A DNA stretch of 64,000 nt from Setomelanomma holmii (lineage: Eukaryota; Ascomycota; Dothideomycetes; Pleosporales; Phaeosphaeriaceae), in contig ML978267.1 of assembly GCA_010015745.1 (NCBI GenBank), positions 1-64,000 of the forward strand, written 5' to 3'. The notes beneath the pieces were generated by a model, which did not search any database, was not told where the DNA came from, and saw nothing but the letters and a program-made list of their open reading frames with translations. The position numbers were made by a program, and so were the translations under genes. Every line of letters starts with the position of its first letter. Position 1 is the stretch's first letter. Below are positions 20,961 through 33,548 of this stretch, piece by piece.

Positions 20961-23147
20961 TCATCTCGAAAACGCTCCCTCAGCATCATCTCCCAAACCA
21001 CGGAAAGCGATCCGCCCATTACTCCTCAGCACTTCGCAAATCGTTTCTGCACTCAATTCGTACCCGCTCTTACGCCATCTTGCATTCAGCCAATCTGCCA
21101 GCGCATCAGCTGAGCAGCTGAATCTTCTTGTGTCCCATTCATGCAGAATGAGATCAATAATCGGCTGATCGGGCAAAGGCTCCGGATTTGCGTTTTGCAG
21201 TGGTACCGAAGACAACGGTAATGGTAATGCGCGCGGTGGGAAGATGTGTTCGTAAGCGGTAAGGAAGTGCAGTAGTGTGTGTTCGCTGTGCGGGCGTGAT
21301 GCTAGGGTGAGACCAAATGGCTGGCCATTTAATTTGAGTGCAGACAACGGGCATGCAGCTGTGGGATAACCTGCTGCTGCTGCGATGGACGAGAGCGGTG
21401 CATCACCGGGCGCGATGATGATGTCGAGTTGCTGGGACGTGAAAAGGTAATCGAGGCCGTCGGGACCGCCTGCAGTCTGGAGATGTTGTCGTGCAGCGTT
21501 GATTTCTTCGCGCTTTGCAGAGCTTTGGAGTGCGGCCATAAGGTCATTTTGATCCGGACATGCTGCGTGATGTTAGAAGACTTGAGATCATTTTGGAGCA
21601 GCGCAACTGACTTGGCGGCAAGCAGAGCTCGGGGTGTTCGAGGTTGAAGTTGATGATTTCGGCGAGGGAGTGCATCTTGGTAGTCTTGAAGTCGCGTATA
21701 AATTCCGTCAGGCATTCCTTGAACTCGGAATCTGCAAACATGTCAGCACGAGAGCTTTACCTTACTACGATGATACGTACAGACTACAGGCTCAAAACAG
21801 TTATTCCCGTCAATGGTGAGGCTAGCCTGGCTAGGCAGCTCAATGGCATACACGATATCAACACCCATTTCGATCATACTTTGCACAACCATATCGTATT
21901 TTTGGAGCTGTGATTAAGTCAGTCTTCGTGCTTGGAACAACATGAGCCCTATGGCTTAAGATGCCGCTAGCTTGCGGTCATGCTGGCGAATACACTGACG
22001 TAAGGCGGTTTTCTCTCAGCAGAGCGTACTTACCATGAATCGCTCGGCATCAGCATTTATCCGACCGCTTTTGCGCCACGTTTTCCAGATGGTAGGCTCA
22101 ACGAAGCCGATTCGAAGGGTGCCGAAATTTGATTTGATCTTGAATGATCTGTGCGGTGCGACTTCATCTGTCTCACGGCTGGTAGGAACCATCATAGCGT
22201 CCATTAATGCCACTAGGTCTTTCGCCGATCTCGCCATGCCACCTACAGCGTCAAATGTTTTGCTCAAGTTGAAGATACCGTCCATAGGGACCTGGCCGAC
22301 TGTTGGCTTCAAGGCATACAAAGCCGCACGATTTGCTGGAGTGATGAGCGAGCCTATCGTATCGGTACCGATTGCGAGCGTGCTAAACCCTGAAGCCACA
22401 GCTACGGCGGAGCCAGTAGATGAGCCTCCTGGCGCTGAAAGTTCCCAGTGCAACTTCTTTTTTGCAATATGCCTTGAAACGTAAGGTGACTGGCATTGGC
22501 CTCCAACCGCTGACCATCCTGGAGGCATAGACGGATTCTTGAGGCCGCAGAACTCCGTGAGATTGGCCTTGCCAAGCACTATCATGCCGCGTTTTATCAG
22601 TCTTTGAACAATAGTCGCACTCCGTTTTGGTGTGCATCCAACGAAGGCATATGATCCTGGAAAATGTCAAGCACAGTTCGCCTGCATGTTGTTCAGGACT
22701 CATACCGACTGTAGTATCCATGCCCAACTTCTCGTCGGTCATGATGTTGTCTTTTATCACAATCGGCACTCCATGAAGCGGCCCTCTGACTTTCCCACGT
22801 AATCGTTCCTCATCCAGCTTCTTCGCAATTTTCATCAACTCATGCTTGGGAGCGACCGAGATCAATGCCCGTAGCTGCCGGCCCCTACGATTGTGCTGTT
22901 CAATTTGATGCAGATAAATCTCGACGATCTCGACACTCGTGATAGCCTGCGCATTCATCAATTCCGATAGCTCGAACGCCGACACGATAAGTGGATCGAA
23001 GTCCGGTAACATCCCCATCCCTCCTTCCGTCGACGAAGTGAATGACAATTTTCTTGACGCATGCACCTTTTCGACGAAGCCTTTTGGCGGCGGTGAATCT
23101 GTGTTCGGAAAGAGCGCCTTCTTGAAGAATTTGGAGGCCTTGCGCAT
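20961..23147 (-). CDS. amidase-signature family hydrolase
   Basis: Five exons: 23147-22706, 22656-22034, 21907-21781, 21731-21612 and 21562-20961 (introns 49, 126, 49 and 49 nt), 637 aa. The Ser-cisSer-Lys triad is intact: Lys132 in GVPIVIKDNI, cis-Ser226 in APGGSSTGSA and nucleophile Ser250 in GTDTIGS, with the 24-residue Ser-Ser spacing of FAAH. AALYALKPTVGQVPMDGIF continues the signature. Substrate is unknown (fungal members act on acetamide, fatty amides or other amides). The N-terminus MRKASKFFKKALFPN is basic and is not a clear signal peptide. After the amidase fold there is a tail of about 75 residues (RRFSCSADALADWLNARWRK...) that most amidases lack. The start is the first in-frame ATG; none exists in the codons upstream. 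Confidence 0.9.
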
Positions 23148-25282
23148 GTTGTTCGTCGGTTCAACACTCTCCCCAAACGCTGAGGTGCTACCTCTTCTCC
23201 AGGATTTGATTCGTGGGGAAAGACCGGGGTAACGCGGGTTGCGGGGCTGGCGGGTAAAACGCTAGGAGAAGCAAAGAAAGCAGATGCAAAGAGTTGCCAA
23301 TCTCAAGAAGCATGGAGCGGGAGTGGGAAGTAGACGGGAACGTGCCAAAAGGTATAGACGCGATCTGGATCGTACCAGATTAAGAGACACTCGCCATATC
23401 ATCTCCGAGGTCGTCGAAGGGCAATACGAGTGGCTGCGCCGTCAGATCCTACATCCAGAACTCGACCGCTGAACAGGCTCGCTACCGGGCATCCTGGTTC
23501 ATAGCGGCCACAATGTGGGCGAGGCACTGCCGTTGGTGGGTTTCAGTCTCGCCAATCGAGGAAAGGCGTGACGGTATTTTGCCTATCCTGCTTTCTCATT
23601 CGCAGAAGTAGTAAAGAGAGCATTGCTGCTTGGTCGAGTTGGGAGACCAAAGCACTTTACCCGGCACGTAGACCCGCACGGTACTGTGAACGGCTCCGTG
23701 GTCTCGCTTACTGCAAGGATGAGCGGAAAGGTGTGGCTGCTCACCTGCTTTTCGTGCTGCTTTCTGCTTTCTGCCAGACCCTGTCAGCGAGAGCTGCGTG
23801 TGATTCACACCATCTTGCCCTCGCTGTGCTGACCATCTAACGCAGGCTGTTGGAAATATCTGCCCGTAAGACGTTGGCATAGCAGTGCATCTTGGTGCGG
23901 TGTCCCGTTGCGCATAATGCATGGTGCATGGCAAACTTTGATTTGGATCATCTTCTCAGGTACCTGTTTCCAGTTCTTCCCAAGCAGCGCTTAGGTCTTC
24001 ACCTTGAATCCTTCGATATGACCAACTGGGTCCTCCTTTCTGCCTAACAAATGTTCGACCACCGGCCTGGCATGGGAGCTGGGTGCAGGCTAGCAGCGCA
24101 GCACCGCGAATAGGGTCGCGTCAGCAGGTCTTCGGGTGATGCAGCTTCGCTGTCTCGTCAAAAGTCGCATCCGGCGTGGTCAAATGATGATGCGTATCCC
24201 TGCTAGTCGCCCGCTGCGCATTAGGGCTTTTGGACCGATGTTGTCGTGTAGCATTTTGTGGGGGATCGGCTCTCAGGATCTGTGAAGCCTGTCCCAGCCA
24301 GACGACTGCCAGAAGCATTGACTGATTCCTGATTCCGTGAAAATTGCCATGATGGTGAGCGTTGCAGAGTGCCGAATCGAAGTTTGGAGGTTGCAATAGC
24401 TTCCATGTCGACGTGGGTGAGCTAAGACAGCGCCTGCAGGACGCACGTTGGCTCTCATAGAAGGGCGGCGCAAACGCGTGTTCCAGAAGCTCACCAGACG
24501 GGAGCCAGCACGCCACTGGACAACTGTGCTGTGCCTCACGACCAGCCATACTGTAGAGATGCGCGCTTGAACGGCGCGCGTTGTCCCGAGGCGGGAGGAC
24601 CGAAGACGCAATCTCCATGCCCCACTGCACTCCACACTCTTTAATATGGCTGCCACGCTGTGTATATTGCTGTCCAGGTTGGCACGCAATCCTTTCTGGT
24701 CAGATGATGCGTTCGAAGAAGATCAGGGTTGATCATCGTCACCGGGAAGCCTCGAACGCCCATCGAGCTGGGTCAAGGGTCTATTAATCTATGTGTACCA
24801 CTGCCGTGCGAAAGCCGAGCCAGGGTGAATCTTGGACGGCAATCTACCGCAATGTAGCAGCCCAGGTACTCGTCTGGAGATGGCGAGTGCACGCCTGTGA
24901 ACGCGATTAGCATCAAACGTGTACTACGTTGCAGGTCACGAGTCATTTTTGCCGGTGGTGTACGGACTAGTGTACGTAGTGGTTATTGGCGAGGTGTTTG
25001 TGGAGTAAATACAGCGAAGGGATGTAAGGTCTTGTGCCGCTACTGTTTGGTTTGGAAAGCACAACCACGACCCGGCTCGGACGTAGGTGCGACCAACCAG
25101 TGCCTATGTCACAACAGGGTCAAAGCTATGCACAAGTACCTGCATGAGAAGGTAGAATAGAGTTTCGCTATATACATGAGGGCACGGACCTCAACAGCTG
25201 CAAGTAGCAAGCGGAAGAGTATCATGCATTGTCGATGAACAACCGGAAACGGTATGCTTCGACTCTTTTACACTGTGTCCAG
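23148..25282. other. 2.1-kb stretch without a recognisable gene
   Basis: It lies between the amidase start and the VPS17 stop (both minus). Several ORFs of 60-170 codons exist (the longest, 24630-24121 minus, 169 codons) but composition is not protein-like, frames overlap on both strands and no domain is visible. No tRNA, tandem repeat or transposon end was seen. It could hide a spliced species-specific gene. Confidence 0.4.
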
Positions 25283-27298
25283 CTAAAAAGTTGTAGTCGC
25301 CAGGCGGCTTGCAGCATTCCTTGCGTCGATTCGATCCTCGTCTTCCTCGGTGCCCTTCTGACTTCCCGTTTTGCTGGCTGCTCGTGTTCTGCCGTGGATC
25401 GTTTCCTCTTCCTCATCCTCTTCTGGGAGAGGGGCAGCCAGAGTGCCGCTCAAGCTGCGATTGAGACCATCGCCGGGTCGTCGCTGCACACCTGACCATG
25501 CATCTCCCTTCGGTCCTTGGGAGCTTGCTAGAGAAGCACGTCGTTGCGCAGGGTGCGCTTCCCGCCCTAGACGTGACAGACCACCAGTGCTATCGATGGC
25601 CCGGATATCAGGGCGAACGGACTCGAGTGTGGCCAGGGTACGGCGTTCAGCTTCGATTTGGCGGATGACGTACTCGCGAAGGGCCTGTTTCATATCGTGG
25701 GCGGCTCTCCCAAACCACCTTCGTTGCTCCTGTAGGAGATTGGCGGTGACACGCTGGGCTTTCGTTGTAAGGTATTGCTCGTGACTCCTGGCTTCGTCCA
25801 ATGCGGCGATAGCTTCGTCAACCTTGTCTCGCTTCACGCTAGAGCTGGCCTTCAGCCTGTCAGCAGCGGAGAGCTTCGACTTTGTTTGCGACTGCGCTTG
25901 CAGCAGCTCACGCAGTATGATGTGGCGATTGGTAAGTGTCTCCTTGGCGATGAAGGCATCACTGCTGTGATACTGGAGAGGGTCGCCCAAGGTCGTCGCC
26001 TCAGCGGTGCCTTGAGCGGCGTGGAAGTCGCCTGTCGCCTGTATGACCTTTCCTAGCTTCTTGTACGCATGTGAGAGGCCTACGTGCGTCTCTTGCACAT
26101 GTAAGGCCGCGAATTTCGCTCCAAGGTCGGATTCGGCTACACCAAGATCTGGCTTCGATTAGCTAAACTCGTCATCGAAGCTTTCTCAGACTCACTTCTC
26201 CTGTGCTTCACCACTTTTTCCACCTTCTGTTCCGCCTCCATAGTACCCAAATAGAAAGCTTTCACCACAGGTCGGGCTGCAGCAAGCTCTGGCGTGTCGT
26301 CTGGTGGCGGAGCAAATTGCTTAATAACTTTCCGCCTCACTCCCGTTGCCGGCTGCTTCCTGCGCACCACGGGACTGTACCCGAAGTCACTTTCGACGAA
26401 GAAGACCATTTCTTCATCCCTTATCAAAATGTCGTTGCTGCATACAATGTTCAGCCACCGCTGTAATGACGCCTTGAGCCGCGCTTCATCCTCGTCTGTT
26501 CCTGCCCCAGCAGATGTGGTCGATGGCGGCACTGCAGGTACAATTGCTTCTGGGCATGCCGAGATGAGATGCTCGCCCAGCTTGACGAACTCGGAGTGTA
26601 ATCGGCGGACGTCGCGGAATTGGGTGGTTCTGAATTTAGGAAGGCTGGTCTGTCGTAGATGTCAGTACTGCTCCTGGATAGAAACGGGAAACGGTCCAGA
26701 TAGTCCGAATGTACAAATGTCCAAATCGTGGTGTCTGGTCCAAGCAACGGCTCACGTTGGAGAACTTCACATCCATCTACTTTGTACATATCGTCTCCCC
26801 GGACGACACAAATCCATGCTGTATATGTCTCTGGAATGTCTGGCATGAATGTTGACTTACATAAACATCGAATCTTAAGATAGGGTCCTTCTTGCTGTTG
26901 CGCTCGAGGCCGGTGACCTTCGCTTGGAGCTTGTAATGCTGTTGTTGCCTCTGTGGACGCGTTCCGTGATATCTTTGCGGTTGTTGGCCTTGCGCAGGAG
27001 TTTGCTGCTGAGCTTGCTGCTGTTGCGATGGTTGGGGCGCATCATGCGCGGCTTCTTGAGGTTCTTGCGGATTATCACCGTTCGAAGACGCAGTATTTGG
27101 TAGTTTTTGGTCATCATGGTCGCCCATGTATCCATACTGCTCGGAACTCTGGCCATACGGCGACGCTTGCGGAGGTAGCGGGGACGAGGGGATATCGCTC
27201 GTGGGAGGTCGGCCAAATGACTGTCGATTATGTTGCGGTGATGAAGCCCATGGATCACCACCGCCGGGGATATCCGAGTCGTGGGCGGAGTAGTCCAT
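25283..27298 (-). CDS. VPS17: retromer sorting nexin Vps17 (PX-BAR)
   Basis: Exons 27298-26861, 26649-26196 and 26148-25283 (introns 211 and 47 nt), 585 aa. Vps17 dimerises with Vps5 and coats endosomal tubules in endosome-to-Golgi recycling. A Gln/Pro/Ser-rich N-terminus (1 to about 120) precedes the PX domain: KLQAKVTGLERNSKKDPILRFDVY joined to TSLPKFRTTQFRDVRRLHSE. Then come AAARPVVKAFYLGTMEAEQKVEKVVKHRR and a helical BAR region (about 300-480) with AAHDMKQALREYVIRQIEAERR. The C-terminus is acidic and disordered. Intron 1 (211 nt) is unusually long and could conceal a micro-exon; joining its ends directly gives the family sequence. Divergent from MEF2 with 209 bp between start codons. Confidence 0.92.
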
Positions 27299-27507
27299 TG
27301 TAGTAACGAGCGCAATTGAAGCAAAGGACAGCTGCAGCAAGCTATCGAGTACGGCCGCCGTTCGGTTGGTGATGTCGATGCCTTGGCGAGCCGACTAAGC
27401 ACACTTGTCAGCATTGGGGAAGGCGTGGATTGCACCTGTCATTTTCGTCATCACGTGCTTCCATTTTCTCTTCATCCACGAGCAACAGCGTCTGCTTTGT
27501 CTTTGGT

Positions 27508-30462
27508 ATGAGGTTCGGATGGGCACAGTGTGCTCGTCGAGTTGTACAGCACAATGTGAGGGCGCCGCGAAGGCTGCTATCCAGCCAAACACCTCCTCAA
27601 GCAGATGCATTGTCAAATTCCACCAGGAACATTGGCATCATCGCCCATATCGATGCCGTAAGTGAAGTTGAAAGAGGGGAGAATGATATCAGACTAACCT
27701 GAAGCAGGGGAAGACGACTACGACGGAGCGCATGCTCTACTATAGCGGCTACACCCGAAGAATTGGAGGTTTGTCAAGTTATTCCATCAGTATCATAGCA
27801 TATTACGTGCAATTCCATTCAGCCCGACGGTCGTGGACTTTTCCCCCTATATCACACAGTCTGTCAGAAAGCTGGCTTCTACCCTTTCGCTGCGGTTCTT
27901 CATTCGTCGCAACCTCCTTCACACTTACTCGGTTCTCACCACTTCATGCGTTCTCGCGGTACAATGTTATGGTATATCTGAGCTTACCTTAACTTAGATG
28001 TTGACGAGGGATCGACTGTAACCGACTTTCTACCCGCTGAACGCGCGCGTGGAATCACCATCCAGTCAGCCGCGATCACTTTCCACTGGCCTCCAATACC
28101 ACCGGATTCTCTGAATGCTCCCGGTAGTCCACAGCTTCCGGCGTCTTTCGACGCAACACTACGCTCTACTGTTCCTCACAACATCAATCTCATCGACACG
28201 CCAGGTCACGCAGACTTCACGTTCGAAGTACTACGATCACTTCGAGTTCTGGATGGTGCAGTGTGCATCCTTGATGGCGTTGCTGGTGTCGAAGCTCAGA
28301 CAGAGAAGGTTTGGATGCAAGCTGGGACTTATCATATCCCTAGAGTCATCTTTGTCAATAAGCTTGATCGGGACGGCGCAGCCTTTTCGCGAACTGTCAA
28401 GGAGATTGGCGTCAGGCTGCGTGGCTGGCCGGCAGTGTGCCAAATTCCCTGGTGGCGAGGTGGAAATGGAGACTTTACCGGTATAGGAGACGTGCTGAAT
28501 CTCCGAGGAATGCTGTGGCAAGCTGGGGGCGATGGAAGAGACGTCGAAGCCTACGGACTTGACGAGCTGGAAACGACGAATAAGACCTTCGCGGACGAGA
28601 TCAAGAAGGCGAGAGTGGCACTCATTGAACTCTTGAGCGAGCACGATGATGTCATGGTCGAACACTTCCTGGAGCACGACGAAGATCATCTTGCCATTCC
28701 GGCTATACAGATCATGCAATCTCTTCGGCGCGTCGCGCTACAAACACCTCAAAGCGTCATTCCAGTTTTCGCAGGCGCGAGCTTCCGCAACATTGGCGTA
28801 CAGCCCCTCCTAGATGCGGTTGTCGATCTACTGCCATCGCCCACCGAACGACCAGACCCAGAGATCAGTTTATCAAACCAAACGAGTACTCTCTCTGCCC
28901 TTCTGAATGTGTCAGAGTCCAAGAAGACAGCGAAATCAGCCAAGAAGCAACGACAGGCGAGCGAACAAAATGTTGCCATAACCGAAGCCAAGAATCTTAC
29001 AGCATGTGCTTTAGCTTTCAAGGTCGTCAACGACAACAAGCGCGGAGTTCTCGTCTATGTTCGCGTCTACTCGGGCTCTATCGATCGTGGCGCGACACTT
29101 TTCAACACGAATCTCGGTCTTGCGGGGCGAGCGCCACGTCTCCTCAAGATGTATGCTAACGATGCCGTCGAAGTGGATAGCATTGCTGCAGGTCAAATTG
29201 GTGTCATCACCGGTCTCAAGCATGCGAGAACTGGAGACACATTGATTGTGTATCGAGGACTACAGATGAAAGGCTCTCCACCAGCTGGTCTCAGTACTCT
29301 GCAACTGCGACCTATCAATGTCCCCCCGCCAGTATTCTTTACGAGTATCGAACCGAACAGCTTGAGCGAGCAAAAGCACGTCCAAGAGAGCTTAGCTATC
29401 TTGCTACGAGAAGATCCAAGTCTGCATCTATCTGTCGATGAAGAGTCTGGCCAGACACATCTCGCCGGAATGGGTGATCTGCACCTCGAAATCGCACGCG
29501 ATAGGCTTTTGAATGATTTCAAAGCCAAAGCGCGCATTGGTAAGATCGAGATCGGATACCGTGAAGCCATCACATCATCCACCTCTCCATACACATACCA
29601 GCTCGATCGGCCGATAGCAGGCAAGACGGCAAAAGCCATGATAACTGCATGTATAGACCCTGTAGATGACAGTGCTGTCATTCTCGGTGTTAAGGAACAA
29701 GAAGAAGACGCGGAAGACGGCCCATTCGAAACATCGATCAAACTCCCAGACAACAATACCCTCCACATCTCGCATCGCAACCTCTCCCGACACGACTCCG
29801 CAAGCCACAAGAACCACATCCCACCACACCTCTCACTTCCCGGGATCTTGCACAGCATACAAGCCGGCGCATCAGCCGCACTAGCACGAGGGCCATTTAA
29901 CGGCTTTCCGGTCGCCAACGCATGCGTTAGCATCGAACTGGATGCACAGGCTCACCTCTTCCCTGAGACGAGTCCAACAGCTATATCCATGGCCACACGA
30001 GCAGCTATCAGCCACGCCCTACGTACATCCTGTGCCGCCACACCCGCTGTTCTAATGGAGCCCGTCATGCAAGTCACAGTGTACGTCAATGAATCCTCGC
30101 TCGGCGCCGTCGTACAGGACCTCTCATCCGCACGAGGCGGCCAGGTCCTATCTCTCGACTCTCCGATCTCCAGCATCCCCACCGGCTCGTCCGAGAACGA
30201 GCTCCGCATCGATCCGAGCTTAATATACGCGCCGCCCGATCCGTTTGCGTCTGGGACGGGAGATGCGGGCTCGGGCCTTGCAGATGCGGATGCGCAGCGG
30301 CAGATCGTTGCCAGGGTGCCGTTGAAGGAGATGGTTGGGTATTTGAATCATTTGCGGGCTCTTACTGGAGGGAGGGGCACGTTTGTGATGAGTGTGGATG
30401 GGTTTGAGAGGATGGGGAGTCAGAGGCAGAAGGAGGTTGTTGAGAGGATGAGGGAGTTTTGA
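27508..30462 (+). CDS. MEF2: mitochondrial elongation factor G2 (ribosome recycling GTPase)
   Basis: Exons 27508-27657, 27708-27768 and 27998-30462 (introns 50 and 229 nt), 891 aa. MEF2/EF-G2mt works with the mitochondrial recycling factor to split ribosomes after termination. The N-terminus MRFGWAQCARRVVQHNVRAP is an Arg-rich, acid-free targeting sequence. GTPase motifs: G1 IIAHIDA-GKTTTTERM, split exactly by intron 1; G2 RGITIQSAA; G3 DTPGHADF; G4 NKLD. EF-G domains II-V follow (EPNSLSEQKHVQESL, GMGDLHLEIARDRLL, PVMQVTVYVNE, LRALTGGRGTFVMSVDGFERM). Exon 2 is only 61 nt. The start is the ATG that begins the presequence; no better upstream ATG is in frame. Convergent with the next gene (101 bp between stops). 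Confidence 0.95.
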
Positions 30463-30563
30463 GGGATGATGAGGTATGTGTAGTGTAATTGCAAACAATT
30501 GGGTGAGATTATTTCGTTGCTTGTATGGTACATCATAGATGGAATGGATAGAGAAATCTTCTC

Positions 30564-31909
30564 TCAAGCATCAATGCTAATCTTGACACCAAACTCATCT
30601 AACGTCTTAACATACTGCTCTCCCAGCGTCGCAGGCGTAAGAAGACCTCCACCCAGCCTCCCAGCCTCTGTGTCCTGTAACCTACCCCTCAAAATGACCT
30701 GCGCAGCCGCGCTCAATGTGATCGCCGTCGCTGCATATCCTCCGTGCGCGGTATCCAGTTTCGCAGTGACCTTGCCCTTTCCATCCTCGGCAATGCCAAT
30801 GCCGCGATAGCTCAGGAAATCGTTCTTCATACTTTCACGACTCGGTCCTTGGCCTGGGGCTTGAATAACAAATTTCTTGATCAGCGGGGCCAGAATCCAG
30901 CGTGTGGGTGGGAGGGCGAGTAGAAGGCCCATAGAACCGATTGCGAGTTTGATCAAGAGACCTGATAGAAGGCCTTTGGCGCGCATGTACTCATTGAAGC
31001 GGAAGCGTGGGCCGTAGCTGATTGATGCGTCGTTGGACGATTGTGCTGTCTGCGAGTACAGACCCCAGGAGCGATGAGTGATGCACTCGTCGACAGAGGC
31101 CATCAATCCCGTTGTTTGGATGCCGCCGAGCTCGGGCACGGAAAGGAGGCCGAAGAGACGGTAGAACAAGCTTCCGGTTGGGCTTCCCAAAGTAGATGTC
31201 GGTTTTACAGGTGACAAGCTATATGGATGCATCGACTTCGCCAGATGACCGAGAGAGTAGTTGTTAAACAGCTCGAGCATCGTCAGACTGGTGCCTCCGC
31301 TCACACCGGTCTTGGCATCGTACAGTGTCATGACGACTCGCTCGCAGGCGGCATTGAAGCGCTTGCGCACTTCGCGGGCCAGGACGTAGGCCATGATATC
31401 GGCAGGGACGGAATCGAGGCCGCACTCTGGGATGATGATGCTCTTATTTTGCTTCGCAACGGAATCATATTTCGCAATCATGTCGTAGATCCATGGTACT
31501 TCGCCAGTGCAGTCGAGGTAGTGAGTGCCGTTGTTTGCACAAGCCGAAAGGACAGGCTCGCCATAGAACATGAATGGGCCTACTGTGGTAACAATCAAGG
31601 TGGTCTTCCTTGCTAGAGCCTCGAGTTGGTCTTTCTTGAGCTCGCATGTTTTCACATCTGTGAGCAGTGTCAGTAAATCGTCTCTTCCCAGGAGCACATC
31701 ACATGTCCATTCTTACCAGGTTGCTTGCGCCCAGGGTTCAGCTTCTTCAACTCATCCACAACATCCTGCAATTTATTACCATTCCGTCCAGCTATCGCCC
31801 ACTTTAGGTCCTGCGGTAGATGCGTGCTGATCCATTCCGCGACCAACTTTCCTGTGTAGCCAGTCGCGCCAAGCAGAATTAGCTCATACTCTCTAGGTTC
31901 TGGAGCCAT
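30564..31909 (-). CDS. saccharopine dehydrogenase-like oxidoreductase (SCCPDH family)
   Basis: Exons 31909-31717 and 31657-30564 (59-nt intron), 428 aa. The N-terminal Rossmann fold carries ELILLGATGYTGKLVAEWI with the GxxGxxG dinucleotide site, then TTLIVTTVGPFMFYGEPVLSACANNGTHYLDCTGE and IIIPECGLDSVPADIMAYVL, as in fungal and animal SCCPDH-like proteins and actinobacterial trans-acting enoyl reductases. A hydrophobic stretch (LLIKLAIGSMGLLLALPPT, about 290-310) suggests membrane or lipid-droplet contact, as known for human SCCPDH. This is not the lysine-pathway enzyme LYS9; the substrate is unknown. Splicing yields GRKQP-D-VKTCELKKDQ without loss. Confidence 0.9.
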
Positions 31910-32699
31910 GGCGTCGTCGATAAGTTGTGACTGAAATGAGTATTGAGCAGCGAGGTGAGGTTTTAAGAAAAGATGGGACGCCATTGAGTGGACGAAAAGC
32001 TAGTGCATCATTGTCTTCAGATATCGGACGACGCGCTGCTTTGGGCAGTTGCATCATACCGAGGCAGGCACGAGCTTGGAAGTTGGCCGCCACCCCGCAT
32101 TATCTTCAATGTAGAAGTGCAATGGTGCGAGTAACGCAACAATCCTCTGCCTGATCCGAGCAGAGGCTTTTGGCTTCACAGAGCACAAGTGAAGGATTTG
32201 GGAGAGGTGCTGTCAGATCGACGACCTTTTGGGCTAGCGGAAGAGACACGTGCCCCACTTGGCACTCGGTAGTGATGAGAGGGCACTCAACGACAGCAGT
32301 GTCCATCTCACCGCCACCACGCTGAAGCCTGCTGCCAGGATACCAAACCTCGATCGCGCATGTAAAATTTGCCTGCTAGGGTACCTTGGACCACTCTCAG
32401 TGCGTCAATGTGGACTGGACAGCCGGCGGAAGGCTTGGAGCAACAGGGAGGGACTGGTCAGCATGTACGCGTTGTTCAGCAAAGCAGCATCGCTAACGTC
32501 TCTGGTATTGCAGACTATAGTGAGCGCTGCTATGCTTCAGCGTGCTCTTCTCGATGTTTGGCAGACGACGCGCCTGCGCCAACCACCCACTCGCGTGGCA
32601 ACCTCGGGCGCTTGCAGAGCCGCGAGGCTTTAGACGTAGAAAATACAAGAACCACACATTTATACATCTGGCTCATCGATCGAACGGTAGCGCCTTTCG
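31910..32699. other. intergenic, no gene seen
   Basis: Promoter side of the SCCPDH-like gene. Short ORFs only; no RNA gene or repeat was noticed. Confidence 0.45.
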
Positions 32700-33214
32700 A
32701 TGACTCTCAGCCAAACCACAGTCATCAGTGACTCTATGAGCTACCGAGACGGCGAACTCCTTGGAACGGCATCGCTTGCGTACCCCGTCCAAGTCGTCAA
32801 ATCTGAACCTCTTCGTGACCTCTTCTCCGTACTAGAAAGCGCACAGCCGATGATCATGGTCCTGTGGCAATATAGACAGCCGCCGGACCAGCAGTAGTAG
32901 GTACACAGTGGCATTCGCCTGCAACTTCTTGGAAACATCGCGATAAGACGAAGAAACGATCAAGCTTTCTGCCTGTCCACGGCTCCTACGCACAGATCGA
33001 AGTCTTGTTGAATCTATCCTTCGCCAAAAACACGAAGCTCAGGAACGAGGGACTCTCGTACCTCCTCGAGTACGCAGAAAGATGCTCCCAATGCAACTTG
33101 AAAGGAACAACGCAGGAAGCCAGGGAGTTCATAATCTCGCAAACAACGACATCTGAAACACCATTTGCGTTTCGATCTATCGAGATTTGGCAACTCATAT
33201 GGCCGTCCGCTTAG
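32700..33214 (+). CDS. hypothetical small protein (tentative spliced model)
   Basis: Tentative exons 32700-32858 and 32909-33214 (50-nt intron ending CACAG), 154 aa. Exon 2 reads smoothly as protein (WHSPATSWKHRDKTKKR, then a segment with LNLSFAKNTKLRNEGLSYLL and EYAERCSQCNLKGTTQEARE) to a TAG. Exon 1 has MSYRDGELLGTASLAYPVQV. The 5' site (GTCCTG) is weak; GTACTA at 32829 would also keep the frame. No family is recognised and no domain is seen. It may be an orphan gene or coincidence; the continuous polar/hydrophobic pattern of exon 2 is the main support. Confidence 0.3.
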
Positions 33215-33548
33215 AGAACGGTGACACGTGGTAAGGTAAGCCGCAGCTGATATGCGTAGGTCCACGGCGTCACCCAGCGCACCAAATCTGGACTGTCATT
33301 ATCCACGAAAGGTACAGTATCCGCCTCGACCGTCACCGACTATCTATCTATCACGGGTTTCCCTGGATGCCGCGACTGCCTGAGGGTTGGTGGTGGCTGC
33401 ACCCAATCCCGTGGATGACCATTAGCGCGAGGGTCCGAGCGTTGCCATATAACCCCACTGGCTTCCCTGCCTTTCACCTTCCTATCCCTCCAACTTATGA
33501 ATCGCGTCGACCACACGTTTCGCTCTTTTCCTACAAAGCACCACTTCA
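33215..33548. other. promoter region of the RING/PHD gene
   Basis: 334 bp with no ORF of note, pyrimidine-rich just before the start codon at 33549. Confidence 0.45.

Noticed and set aside
24121..24630. 169-codon minus-strand ORF in the 23-25 kb gap
   Set aside because: No recognisable domain, overlapping ORFs in other frames, no start context or splice support.
29193..29933. 246-codon minus-strand ORF inside MEF2
   Set aside because: Shadow of the EF-G coding frame; no domain.
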